DNA of 64,000 nt from Shimazuella kribbensis DSM 45090 (GCF_000428065.1 NZ_ATZF01000015.1:155-64154); one strand, 5' to 3'. Shown: positions 8,782-16,637, numbered from the stretch's first letter. Numbers and translations are program-made. The notes: generated by a model not told the origin, from the sequence alone.

Positions 8782-8967
8782 TTAAGCCACTCCAGACTGT
8801 TGTTTGTTGTATAAATTTATAAAAGCTTTCGCCATCAATTTCATATCAGGATGATTTAATTCTATTACTGTACTTGGAGGTCTTTGTAGTCGCTTTTCGT
8901 TATCCTCCTTTGTCAAAGTGTTATTTAAGGTATTAGGATTCAAGGTATTATTCGTATTCATAAACAT
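8782..8967 (-). CDS. Small 61-residue protein at the element end; candidate excision factor
   Basis: Starts [12 protein letters not shown] behind GAGAGGGGATAAATAAT. The Asn/Thr/Leu-rich N-terminus holds a short near-repeat ([12 protein letters not shown]), and a mixed basic/acidic segment and helical tail follow. It lies about 160 bp from the core, at the end opposite the recombinase. Small proteins in this position act as recombination directionality factors in some serine-recombinase elements (SprB of SPbeta is of similar size). No sequence similarity to SprB was established; the function is inference. Confidence 0.5.
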   Translation of the reverse strand: MFMNTNNTLNPNTLNNTLTKEDNEKRLQRPPSTVIELNHPDMKLMAKAFINLYNKQQSGVA

Positions 8968-9296
8968 ATTATTTATCCCCTCTCTTTACATCTTTGCACT
9001 TCGTAACGTGTCAGGAAGATATTTCAGACACTAATATGTTTATGTGAGATTAAGGGAATTACGACAAAAAGAAATGGGCCAGAAGGGGAACTCTCTATAG
9101 GGTAGCATAGCATTCTGTGATTTTGGGGACACAGCAAATAACGACGCGTTAAACAGATTGCTTTTTTGATAAAAAGCACTTCTTCATTTTGTTAGGTAAT
9201 CGCACCATATTGTCGGAATATGATTCATTTAATGAAAATGAAAAATTTATACTAATAGAAAAACTATCGAGTAACCAAACCATATAATAGAAAACC

Positions 9297-9321
9297 AACC
9301 GATCTCTATTTTAAATCGGTT
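9297..9321 (-). terminator. Hairpin after the secreted cargo gene
   Basis: AACCGAT (9297-9303) pairs with ATCGGTT (9315-9321), followed on the minus strand by GGTTTTC. It lies in the 500-base gene-free stretch 8968-9466 inside the element; nothing else was recognised there. Confidence 0.45.
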
Positions 9322-9466
9322 CGTTTCTTTGCACAGGAAAAGCTTGATTATATTTCTTAAGTCTCTGTTACAGCTAGTTTCGCGAATAAACTTCAAACGA
9401 TTTATCTACCTGCATATCCTGAATAAAATTGAATGAGGGCCAAGTTCATGATTCATTAAAAATAAA

Positions 9467-9799
9467 TTACGCTTCCATTGTATTAAATTTAAAGGAAGAA
9501 ATACCAGGTTCTACATTGAAAGAATAGTGAGGTTGTCCTCCTACATAATAATTCTTATATTTTTTGTCAAAATAAAGATAAATTGTTACATCTTCCACTT
9601 TAATTGATCTGGTCTTATTATCCCAGCCTATTTTGCTCAGATCGTCTCGATTTCCACATACCCGTTTATGTGATCCTTTCCCGTCTGGCTTTGAATACAA
9701 AGTTACACAGTTGGCACTACCACCAGCAAAAGTAGCACTTGGTGCAATTAATATATAGACAAGGGAAAATGCCATCAACAGAATAAAACCTTTTCTCAT
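9467..9799 (-). CDS. Secreted small protein, beta/gamma-crystallin or I36-inhibitor-like
   Basis: 110 residues with a signal peptide (MRKGF, hydrophobic core, cleavage near PSATFAGG). The mature part has VTLYSKPDGKGS...DDLSKIGWDNKTRSIKV, a pattern like one Greek-key motif of the beta/gamma-crystallin/peptidase inhibitor I36 proteins common in Gram-positives. The two cysteines (NCVTLY and RVCGN) could form a disulfide. It is cargo of the kamA element with its own AAAGGAG ribosome site. The family match is by motif feel only. Confidence 0.6.
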   Translation of the reverse strand: MRKGFILLMAFSLVYILIAPSATFAGGSANCVTLYSKPDGKGSHKRVCGNRDDLSKIGWDNKTRSIKVEDVTIYLYFDKKYKNYYVGGQPHYSFNVEPGISSFKFNTMEA

Positions 9800-10080
9800 A
9801 ATAGAACTCCTTTATTGAATATTCCTTTTTCACCTAAGAATACCATAAATGGAGTAAAAATAAGGTTTTATTATAGAAATACAAATAATATTCAAATTTT
9901 TAATCCAAAAAATAGTGGAAATATTTGTGTAGTTTTCATTTTCGCACTGTGATACGCTTTCAAATAGAGGTGGTTTTTGGAAATCAAACTATCATAATAT
10001 AGGAAGTAAATTTGGAACTATACTCGAAACATCCTTTCAACACTTATCGTCCACCTACTTCATTCTAAGAGGTGAGAAGT

Positions 10081-10257
10081 ATGATTGATCTAGGTGTGTC
10101 TATGTTTTGGGGAAGTGACAACAAGGACAAAGACGAAAAAGAAGAGAAAGAATCATATACAGGTCATTGTGCAGCGTGTGGAAAACTCTCCAACTTCGAG
10201 TGGAACGGCAATCGTTATCAGTGTACGAATTGGGGTTGCGGAGAAGAAGTAAGGTAG
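10081..10257 (+). CDS. Small zinc-ribbon-like protein
   Basis: 58 residues from ATG 10081, behind GAGGTGAGAAGT. A highly charged DKDEKEEKE stretch is followed by CAACG and CTNWGCG, two cysteine knuckles that could bind one zinc. It is element cargo on the plus strand, opposite to kamA. The role is unknown; small zinc-ribbon proteins often bind nucleic acid or partner proteins. Confidence 0.55.
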   Translation: MIDLGVSMFWGSDNKDKDEKEEKESYTGHCAACGKLSNFEWNGNRYQCTNWGCGEEVR

Positions 10258-10318
10258 AAGTCTTACAGGGTAGAAGGCGTTCCGTCTTCTATCCTTATTT
10301 ATAAGGAGATGATTTCTT

Positions 10319-10906
10319 TTGGATTGCTTCCAATCGGAACAAGCATTTATTATGGGCATGAAACCAGCTGTTATGACGAATGATAGGTACAAAATGATTC
10401 ACTATCTGAAAGATAAATATCCATTCTTCACTCTTCAAAAACGACCTAATTGTAATGAATACATATTTTTTCAAGATAAATCAAAAAAGGAACATTTTTT
10501 AGATCAGATGGACAAAAAACCAAATCCACAGAACCCTGAACATATTCGAGCGTTAGGATTAATACTAGGGTTTCCTCCAAAAGCAGTTGATTATTTTGTA
10601 AGACTCCATTTTGCAACATCAGATAAACCTATCTTAGCTTCACAAAATGTAGGACTATACTATTGTGGAATACATTGCGCAAGCTCTGTTGATTCGCTAT
10701 TAGATGATGTCCTTTGGTTGTGGGACAAGTACCCCTATCCAGAAATAGATACCCTACAAATTCGTTATCATCGTGGGAGCATAGAACAGTTATGTAAGCT
10801 GGATTATGAAAACGTGAAATCTTTGCAATTCTTTCAAAAGCTTTTGAAAATGACGATCGAACTTGAAAATCAACAGCTATACACGCCTGCACTCACTACT
10901 GGGTGA
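10319..10906 (+). CDS. Hypothetical 195-residue protein of the element
   Basis: TTG start at 10319 behind AAGGAGATGATTTCTT. The protein is rich in aromatic residues, with no signal peptide or membrane segment; it holds ...LKDKYPFFTLQKRP and a CGIHCASSVDSLLDDVLWL segment. It follows the zinc-ribbon gene at 61 bases, so the two may form one transcript. I do not recognise it. Confidence 0.55.
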   Translation: MDCFQSEQAFIMGMKPAVMTNDRYKMIHYLKDKYPFFTLQKRPNCNEYIFFQDKSKKEHFLDQMDKKPNPQNPEHIRALGLILGFPPKAVDYFVRLHFATSDKPILASQNVGLYYCGIHCASSVDSLLDDVLWLWDKYPYPEIDTLQIRYHRGSIEQLCKLDYENVKSLQFFQKLLKMTIELENQQLYTPALTTG

Positions 10907-10969
10907 AACACGATGGTTGTTCCAATCAAGAGGAAGAAGTCAAATTGAACTAGAATCTCTTGTGAGAAA

Positions 10970-10992
10970 AGAGGGCACTAATAAAGCCCTCT
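10970..10992 (-). terminator. Terminator after the serine recombinase
   Basis: AGAGGGC and GCCCTCT (10970-10976 and 10986-10992) pair; on the minus strand they are followed by TTTTCTC. The hairpin begins 16 bases after the recombinase stop. It should end transcripts that come through kdd-kamA 5'-recombinase. Confidence 0.65.
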
Positions 10993-11007
10993 ATCCACTA
11001 CAGTTGG

Positions 11008-12573
11008 TTAAAGATACTCTATTTCAATCTCAAAAGGATATAGCTTCCTAACTGGATTCCTTGTAGATAGCTTTAGAATATCTTTTGGAATGACTCTTTT
11101 ATAGATGATTCGTCTAACAAAAGTCTTTAAGGCTTGATTCGCTGATTCTCTATTCAAGCTAGGAAGAGCGTCTATGACACTAATCGTACCTTTCACCTTA
11201 GCTTCCACTTCAAAGATTTTCGGTTTCCATATCTCTTGCAATAAAATCTCTCTTTCGTCCTCTAATGACTTTAAGGTGTTAGCGTATTCTTGTTTCTTTT
11301 CCTTTATCTGTTCCACACTGAATACACCAGTTAAAGCTAATTCTAGTAGCTTCTCATCTTGTAATTTGGTTTCTCTAATACGTTTCTCTACTGCCTTTAG
11401 ACGACTTCTTAATTCTTCTTGATACATCTCACCTTCATCATCCTTTAACTCCCTTAAATAGGCTCCTAATTCTTCCTTATGTGTAAACAATTTGGCTATC
11501 ACATCTTCTTCAACAAAGAGTAGCCTAATACCAGCATTATTACATTTACTACCATCATCTAGTAGATATTCGCACTTCTTAATCGTGTATCCAGTATTTG
11601 ATTTATTGTCTTTTCTTATCGTCATCTTACGACCACATACACCACAATAAACTAAATCCTTTAGAGACGTGATACCACTCTTAGTTGCTGGCTTTTCTCT
11701 GGTGATCTGTGATTTATTAGCACGATTTTCTCTTTCCTGATTGGCTGAATCCCATTCCTTTTCTGGTATGATTGCTGGATGTGTCTCTTTCATTGTAATT
11801 GTCTCTAGGATTTCATACGTCCACTTTCCACCCTTTTTCACACGTTTCCTATCATGAAAGATTGTCCATCCTTTATAAACTGGATTTCTTATAATCCGTT
11901 TGATACTCGGTAAGTTCCAATGATTACTTCTAGCTGGCTTATATCCTTCTTCATTTAGAATATCCCTAATCTTGAAGCTTCCAAACCCTTGTGAATGCAA
12001 CTTAAAAATGTAGCGAACTACTTCCGCTTCTTCTTCCTGTATTTCCAACTTTTTAGTGGATGGATTCCTCACATACCCAAAAGGAACATTTCCCGATATA
12101 TGTAAACCAGCCTTAGCCATTTGTATTTTATTCAACTTGCTTCGTTTTCCGATCAGTGCATGTTCTTGTGATGACATCATGCTAGTAAAGCGATAAGTCA
12201 GTCTGTCATTTTCATTGTTGGCTAAATCGTAAACGTGGAAAGGTGTTAGAATTGGTTTATCGTAATCTACACAATGCTGCAATACCATTTCTGATATAAA
12301 CCCATTACGTGATATACGTGATAATTCCACACAGAGAATAGCATCCCATTTTTCGATACTCTCTAGAAGCTTCTGCAATTGTGGACGTGCTTCTAATTCT
12401 GAATTACCTCCTGATAAAACTTCTTCAGAAAGAGTATAGGTGTATCCTTTATTTTTGCAGAACTCTAATAACAGTTGTCTGTGATTCGCCAGCGTTTCTA
12501 CATTCTCTGATTTCTTCTCTTGACTGATACGCAGGTATATAGCAACGTGTTTCATGTCTTTGTCACTTACCAT
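11008..12573 (-). CDS. Large serine recombinase (excision/integration of the kamA element)
   Basis: 521 residues. The N-terminal resolvase domain contains VAIYLRISQ with the catalytic serine at position 17, and a LCVELSRISRNG motif. The Recombinase domain follows (GNVPFGYVRN, GFGSFKIRDILNEEG), then a zinc ribbon (CGVCGRKM ... KKCEYLLDDGSKC) and a long coiled coil at ~385-450. The length is close to SpoIVCA and SprA, which excise skin and SPbeta in sporulating mother cells. Its AGGAGAATATACCG ribosome site and ATG lie within the last codons of the kamA 5' fragment, an 11-base overlap, so translation may be coupled to kamA. A terminator follows at once. Confidence 0.93.
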   Translation of the reverse strand: MVSDKDMKHVAIYLRISQEKKSENVETLANHRQLLLEFCKNKGYTYTLSEEVLSGGNSELEARPQLQKLLESIEKWDAILCVELSRISRNGFISEMVLQHCVDYDKPILTPFHVYDLANNENDRLTYRFTSMMSSQEHALIGKRSKLNKIQMAKAGLHISGNVPFGYVRNPSTKKLEIQEEEAEVVRYIFKLHSQGFGSFKIRDILNEEGYKPARSNHWNLPSIKRIIRNPVYKGWTIFHDRKRVKKGGKWTYEILETITMKETHPAIIPEKEWDSANQERENRANKSQITREKPATKSGITSLKDLVYCGVCGRKMTIRKDNKSNTGYTIKKCEYLLDDGSKCNNAGIRLLFVEEDVIAKLFTHKEELGAYLRELKDDEGEMYQEELRSRLKAVEKRIRETKLQDEKLLELALTGVFSVEQIKEKKQEYANTLKSLEDEREILLQEIWKPKIFEVEAKVKGTISVIDALPSLNRESANQALKTFVRRIIYKRVIPKDILKLSTRNPVRKLYPFEIEIEYL

Positions 12574-13621
12574 CGGTATATTCTCCTATTAGAATATTGA
12601 AAATATACAAATAGTTTGTCACGCCAATTATAAAAAATATAGTAGGTATAGCATAACCAGATGTATGACCTCGAAGATACTCAATAATCTCAATACCTTT
12701 ACTGACAGGAGCTCGGAAGTGTCCAATCCCTTCCGATAAATCACATTGATAAATATAATAAGGACGAACCCTTGTCTTTACTAACTCTTGAACGAGCGAC
12801 TTCATAATATGCGGGCAATCATTCACACCTGCGAGGATGACAGATTGATTCCCGAGTGGCACTCCTGCATCAGCCAACATTTCACAAGCACGCTTGGCTT
12901 CATCCGTTAACTCTTTGGGATGGTTGAAGTGGGTATTGAGCCATACTGGATGATATTTTTTTAAGATAGCGCAAAGATTGTCTGTGATGCGCTGTGGAAA
13001 TACAACAGGAGCACGTGTACCAATTCGAATAATCTCTACATGTGGGATAGCCCTTAACTCACTAAGCAAATACTCCAAGATACGATCATTGATCAACAAT
13101 CCATCCCCGCCAGAAAGGAGTACATCTCGTACTTCTGGTGTGTTGCGAATATAATCAATACAAGCATCCATTTGTTTTTTGGGCACTCCTTGACCAACTT
13201 GCCCTGAAAATCTCCGACGAGTACAGTACCGACAGTACATCGAACATTGATTGGTCACGAGAAAGAGTACACGATCTGGATAACGATGAGTCAATCCTTT
13301 AACTGGGGAATCTGTATCTTCTAGTAATGGATCAGCTAGATCATAAGGGGTACGGTTTAGTTCTGAGGATATTGGTACAGATTGCATGCGGATAGGGTCT
13401 TTTGCATCATTTTGGTCCATCAGTAATGCATAGTAAGGGGTAATATTGAGTGGAATGGTTTGCTTGGAAATACCTACTCCTGTCATTTCCGTTTCTTCTA
13501 GGTTAATAACCTCCTTTAATTCATCCACTGTTCGAATTGTGTGAGTCAACTGCCATAACCAATCATTCCATTGTTCTTCTGTCACATCTTTCCATAGAGA
13601 AACTTGACGCCAATCCCGCAT
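12563..13621 (-). CDS. kamA: Lysine 2,3-aminomutase, 5' fragment (interrupted)
   Basis: The radical-SAM motif CSMYCRYC (Cys126, 130, 133 from ATG 13621) and the LLSGGDGL, IGTRAPVV and NTHFNHP segments are those of KamA, which converts L-lysine to L-beta-lysine with SAM, 4Fe-4S and PLP. Native sequence ends at ...RGHTSGYAIPT (12641); the last ~25 residues (IFFIIGVTNYLYIF...) come from element DNA and end at 12563. The PLP-binding lysine is missing, so this fragment should be inactive until the element is removed. The ATG is preceded by AGAGGAG at the right distance; a GTG three codons upstream is less likely. It lies 69 bases after kdd in the same operon. Confidence 0.92.
   Translation of the reverse strand: MRDWRQVSLWKDVTEEQWNDWLWQLTHTIRTVDELKEVINLEETEMTGVGISKQTIPLNITPYYALLMDQNDAKDPIRMQSVPISSELNRTPYDLADPLLEDTDSPVKGLTHRYPDRVLFLVTNQCSMYCRYCTRRRFSGQVGQGVPKKQMDACIDYIRNTPEVRDVLLSGGDGLLINDRILEYLLSELRAIPHVEIIRIGTRAPVVFPQRITDNLCAILKKYHPVWLNTHFNHPKELTDEAKRACEMLADAGVPLGNQSVILAGVNDCPHIMKSLVQELVKTRVRPYYIYQCDLSEGIGHFRAPVSKGIEIIEYLRGHTSGYAIPTIFFIIGVTNYLYIFNILIGEYTDGK
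12641..12648. other. Recombination core, kamA 5' junction (att)
   Basis: AGTAGGTA, identical and in the same orientation as 8613-8620. In kamA sense the native codons GCT ATA CCT ACT end here and element sequence ATATTTTTTATA begins. In both fragments CCT starts a codon, so recombination anywhere in the 8-mer restores the frame. Confidence 0.8.
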
Positions 13622-13690
13622 AACGCCCACTCCTCTTCTATTACCAGATGGTTAAGAAGCATTTTGCATACCAAACATGATCTCTAAAAA

Positions 13691-14728
13691 TCAGGAACCA
13701 TATTTTTTAGTGAAAAACTCCAACAGTTGTGGTGTGTTTCTTAATAGTTCTATTGTATGATTCGCATGACCTGGCGCATAACCATTTCCGATCATTAATT
13801 GCACATCTTTTCCGATACCCTCTGCACCAAGGGCAGCAGCAGTGAACTGGACAGCCATACTAAAAAGATAAACAATCCCTTCTTCTTTTGTCGCTACAAT
13901 GGAAGAAAGCTCTGTTCCAGGTACATTGACACAATTAAAAGTGATATCCGCTAATTTTCCATCTGTAAGTGAGGAAACCTTCTCTAGTACCGCTACTGGA
14001 TCAGTTGCATCCGCACAACAGACATGATGCGCCAAACCCAAATTTTCGATCTGATCACACAAATCCATGTTTTGTTCGACTGCGATGACCAATCCATTGT
14101 CACCCACTTTGCGGGACACTTCTGCGAGTGTCAATAAGCCAGACTTCCCACCAGCACCAAGTACTACTACCACTTGATTTGCTTCTACTAATCGAGCAGC
14201 TTGTGCAGGAGCACCACATACATCAAGCACAGCTAAAGCAACATGTTGATCCATATCATCCGGCAACACGGCAAAAGGGCTGCTGGAAAACAAAATCGCA
14301 TAACCATCCACATTGATCTGTCCTGTTGTTAGATCTATATGGTGGATGTTGGAAAGGGACAGGGGGGTGAGTGTTAAGGATACTAAGGAAGCAATCTTCT
14401 GGCCTGCTCGGATGGATTGGTCAATAAACTGATCTCCTACTTGTTTTATCATTCCAATCAACATCCCACCAGAACCAGTAATCGGATTATGCATTTTTCC
14501 TCTTTCTTGCACAATCTGTCCAATCTTCTCTGTTAATAAATCGAGCGAGTTATTGGTTTCTTGTTTTAACTGAGCAAACGATGCGGAATCAATATGAAGT
14601 GCTTCTACATCTATTAAAAGCTCGGAAGGATGTATGGGCAGGCTAGGGTTCAAGGTCCATGCTGGTTGGGGGAAAACATGAGTGGGTTTAAGGGAACGAT
14701 GCAACCCATAGTAGTAGTGGGGTACCAA
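13691..14728 (-). CDS. kdd: L-erythro-3,5-diaminohexanoate dehydrogenase
   Basis: 345 residues from TTG 14728, which has GGAGGTGA 7 bases upstream; an in-frame ATG at 14788 lacks a ribosome site and would lie upstream of the candidate promoter. The text (GSGGMLIGMIKQVG, VVVLGAGGKSGLL nucleotide-binding glycine motif, CVNVPGTEL) matches Kdd, which oxidises 3,5-diaminohexanoate with NAD to 3-keto-5-aminohexanoate in lysine fermentation. It is the first gene of the operon, followed by kamA at 69 bases. Later pathway genes (kce, kal) are not in the window. Confidence 0.88.
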   Translation of the reverse strand: MVPHYYYGLHRSLKPTHVFPQPAWTLNPSLPIHPSELLIDVEALHIDSASFAQLKQETNNSLDLLTEKIGQIVQERGKMHNPITGSGGMLIGMIKQVGDQFIDQSIRAGQKIASLVSLTLTPLSLSNIHHIDLTTGQINVDGYAILFSSSPFAVLPDDMDQHVALAVLDVCGAPAQAARLVEANQVVVVLGAGGKSGLLTLAEVSRKVGDNGLVIAVEQNMDLCDQIENLGLAHHVCCADATDPVAVLEKVSSLTDGKLADITFNCVNVPGTELSSIVATKEEGIVYLFSMAVQFTAAALGAEGIGKDVQLMIGNGYAPGHANHTIELLRNTPQLLEFFTKKYGS

Positions 14729-14772
14729 AATCACTTCACCTCCAAATATATGAGACAAAAGGGAATAGACGA

Positions 14773-14801
14773 GATGTATTTTAAACATTCAAAAAATATA
14801 T
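14773..14801 (-). promoter_or_regulatory. Candidate promoter of the kdd-kam operon (sigma-E-like)
   Basis: On the minus strand ATATATTT (14801-14794) is followed after 13 bases by AATACATC (14780-14773), resembling the sporulation sigma-E pattern (-35 ATATTT, -10 CATACANT) in 5 of 7 core -10 positions. The placement fits the TTG start of kdd. The region is very AT-rich, so a chance match is possible. Confidence 0.35.
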
Positions 14802-14869
14802 TCTAAGTATATTCTACCGGATATTCATCCAATCCAAAATAATTTATTTTGTTGTATGATCATCTTAAG

Positions 14870-15370
14870 ATGAAAAAACAATTTGCAAACCAACACCGTA
14901 CATTGGAGAGCTTTGGGTATGAGTTTCTCGTCATTTGTCCTAACTGCCAAAAACAAGCCACAGTCCTATCCAAGGAAGCCTTTCCTTTTATTCAAAATAG
15001 CAACAAACGATTTGTTTGTACACATTGCGGGCTGACTCGCGACCTCATCCCTAAGAAAAACCAAGCCAAGCAAAACATTATCGTCTATCAACGTACTTTT
15101 CGGGAAGGTATGATCTGTATTGGAGGTCCGTTTGATTGGTACTATGGCTACCCGCTCGCCTTACAAAACCCTTGTTGTGGAAAAACACTGTGGGCTTATA
15201 ACAAAGAACATCTTCTTTATGTGAAAAGTTATGTAGAGGCAGAGATCAGGGACAACTACTCTTATTACTTAAGTGTGGAAAGCATGTTGCCAAACTGGAT
15301 CAAATCAGCCAAAAATCGGAAAACCATTGTAAAAGCGATAACGAAGTTAGAACGAAAGCTATCCATATGA
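14870..15370 (+). CDS. TFIIB-type zinc-ribbon protein, function unknown
   Basis: About 166 residues from ATG 14870; a TTG at 14849 is an alternative and neither has a clear ribosome site. The N-terminal ribbon LVICPNCQKQATV...FVCTHCGLTRD gives two CxxC knuckles, and the C-terminal half has a further PCCGK. The gene is divergent from kdd, with under 150 bases between them. Similar proteins occur scattered in Bacillales, without known function. Confidence 0.7.
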   Translation: MKKQFANQHRTLESFGYEFLVICPNCQKQATVLSKEAFPFIQNSNKRFVCTHCGLTRDLIPKKNQAKQNIIVYQRTFREGMICIGGPFDWYYGYPLALQNPCCGKTLWAYNKEHLLYVKSYVEAEIRDNYSYYLSVESMLPNWIKSAKNRKTIVKAITKLERKLSI

Positions 15371-15385
15371 TAATAAAAAAGAGAA

Positions 15386-15416
15386 CCCCTCCATATGGAG
15401 GGGCTCCTTTTACTGA
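15386..15416. terminator. Convergent terminator
   Basis: CCCCTCC and GGAGGGG pair around ATAT between the zinc-ribbon gene and the convergent YjgB-like gene, with A-run on one side and TTTT on the other, so it serves both strands. Confidence 0.75.
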
Positions 15417-15432
15417 CCAGCTATAAAAGTTT

Positions 15433-15954
15433 CTAGTTTTTATAAACAGCAACATCTTTGATCGTATCTGCTTTTGTACCTGTTTTATCATAATAGAAAG
15501 CAAAGGTAACGGTGTTTTTTCCAGCCTTATAACTAGCATAAACACCATCTTCTCCTTCTGCTGTTTTCGCAGGTTTCCCTAGGGTTTTTGTTACTTCAGC
15601 ATAGGTAATACCATCATATCTTTTATCTTGGGTAAAGACGTTATTTACTTTTCCCTTTTCTAGTATGAACAAGATTCTTTTATTTGTATATTCTAAGTAT
15701 GATTCATCTTCACTTGTTGGTTTTCCCCATTTCTTTTTAATATCTTTGCCTCTAGAACCAAGTCCAAAGTTTTCGCTGTTAATGGCCTTTCCTTGTTTTC
15801 CTTTTACCATTGTCTGCTCAAGCGTTAGTTTGTGGTTTTTCTGAATTTGCACAACCTCGGTTTTTGGTGCAGCATGGGTCACAGCTGCGAATCCGGTAAA
15901 AGCAGCACTAACTACAAGTGTGGTAGCCAAAATGGTTTTTGTCATGGTTTTCAT
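15433..15954 (-). CDS. Secreted YjgB-like protein (DUF4309)
   Basis: 173 residues with a signal peptide (MKTMTK, hydrophobic ~8-27, cleavage near THAAP). The mature part has two related segments, FGLGSRGKDIKKKWGKPT and DGITYAEVTKTLGKP, the pattern of the YjgB/DUF4309 fold in which a GKP motif is repeated. In B. subtilis yjgB is a sigma-G or general-stress-associated gene of unknown role. AGGGGATATTTATAG precedes the ATG. It is a single gene. Confidence 0.75.
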   Translation of the reverse strand: MKTMTKTILATTLVVSAAFTGFAAVTHAAPKTEVVQIQKNHKLTLEQTMVKGKQGKAINSENFGLGSRGKDIKKKWGKPTSEDESYLEYTNKRILFILEKGKVNNVFTQDKRYDGITYAEVTKTLGKPAKTAEGEDGVYASYKAGKNTVTFAFYYDKTGTKADTIKDVAVYKN

Positions 15955-16055
15955 CTATAAATATCCCCTATCTAACTTTTCTATTTTCCCTTTTGAATGA
16001 ACATTGATTCTTTAGTGTCAGAGCAAAAGCTTGCAACTGCACAATGGAGAGAAAC

Positions 16056-16541
16056 TTAGTTGGTACTGCATCCTTTCACTAACTGGATAAACGCATCCCA
16101 CCCATTTTCTCGCATATGAGAAGGACAGTTTTTTCCACTCCATTTGTTATGTTGAACTACGTTTTCGATCGGAATCTGGTGTTTGAATAGAAGGTACGTG
16201 ACCAGCCAAGCAGCGTTTGCTTTTGCCTTCTCAAAATCACCATCCTCATTCACACAGATCTCAATAGCGATACTCTGCATGTTTCCCGGACCACGATCAT
16301 CACCCGCATGCCAAGCAACTTCATTATCCGGAAGACTCTGATATATATCTTCCTGATCGACGGTATAATGCCAACTCGCTTGTCGGTCGTTACCCTTGTA
16401 CTGAAAATTAGCATGTGCTTTGGCAGTTGCTCCCTTTTCTGTATTGTCGGTTTCATGAATCGTGATGTATGCAGGTTTCATTTCTATCCTTGGTCGAGTT
16501 TTTGTGTTGCTCTCTGGGATATACAACTCTTTAATCTCCAT
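16056..16541 (-). CDS. N-acetylmuramoyl-L-alanine amidase (Amidase_2, CwlA-like)
   Basis: 161 residues from ATG 16541 behind GGAGAGATAAGC. The domain has YITIHETDNT (first zinc His), the SWHYTVDQ segment, VAWHAGDD and a late NKWSGKNCPSHMR, matching Amidase_2/T7-lysozyme-like zinc amidases of the CwlA type that cleave the MurNAc-L-Ala bond. There is no signal peptide and no cell-wall-binding domain, as in small phage-derived autolysins. It is isolated from any phage genes here. Confidence 0.85.
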   Translation of the reverse strand: MEIKELYIPESNTKTRPRIEMKPAYITIHETDNTEKGATAKAHANFQYKGNDRQASWHYTVDQEDIYQSLPDNEVAWHAGDDRGPGNMQSIAIEICVNEDGDFEKAKANAAWLVTYLLFKHQIPIENVVQHNKWSGKNCPSHMRENGWDAFIQLVKGCSTN

Positions 16542-16570
16542 GCTTATCTCTCCAAATCCCATACATCACT

Positions 16571-16637
16571 AAGAGTTTTTTATCTGTCGGATTCATTGCC
16601 ATAAACAACCAGAAATAGTTGTTTATGAAAAACTCTT
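16571..16637. repeat. Nested inverted repeat
   Basis: AAGAGTTTTT (16571-16580) matches AAAAACTCTT (16628-16637), enclosing a 10-bp perfect hairpin, CATAAACAAC/GTTGTTTATG (16600-16609 and 16618-16627). It lies upstream of the amidase gene in the gene-free stretch 16542-16987. It may be a small miniature element or a regulatory hairpin. The rest of the stretch holds an open but unstarted frame (about 16827-16971) that could be a gene remnant. Confidence 0.45.

Larger units (their letters stand above)
8613..12648. mobile_element. kamA-intervening element (4028 bp unit, serine recombinase)
   Basis: The DNA between the two AGTAGGTA copies interrupts kamA and carries a large serine recombinase at one end, a 61-codon gene at the other end, and three small cargo genes between. 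Excision between the copies removes 4028 bp and restores the kamA frame exactly. The circularised ends read TATAAAAAT-N15-ATTTTTTATA around the core, the imperfect palindrome expected of a serine-integrase attP. There are no phage structural genes, so it is a minimal element like degenerate skin-type elements. Whether it leaves during sporulation is inference. Confidence 0.85.

Noticed and set aside
8613-12648. A prophage
   Set aside because: No capsid, portal, terminase, lysis or replication genes; only a recombinase and small genes.
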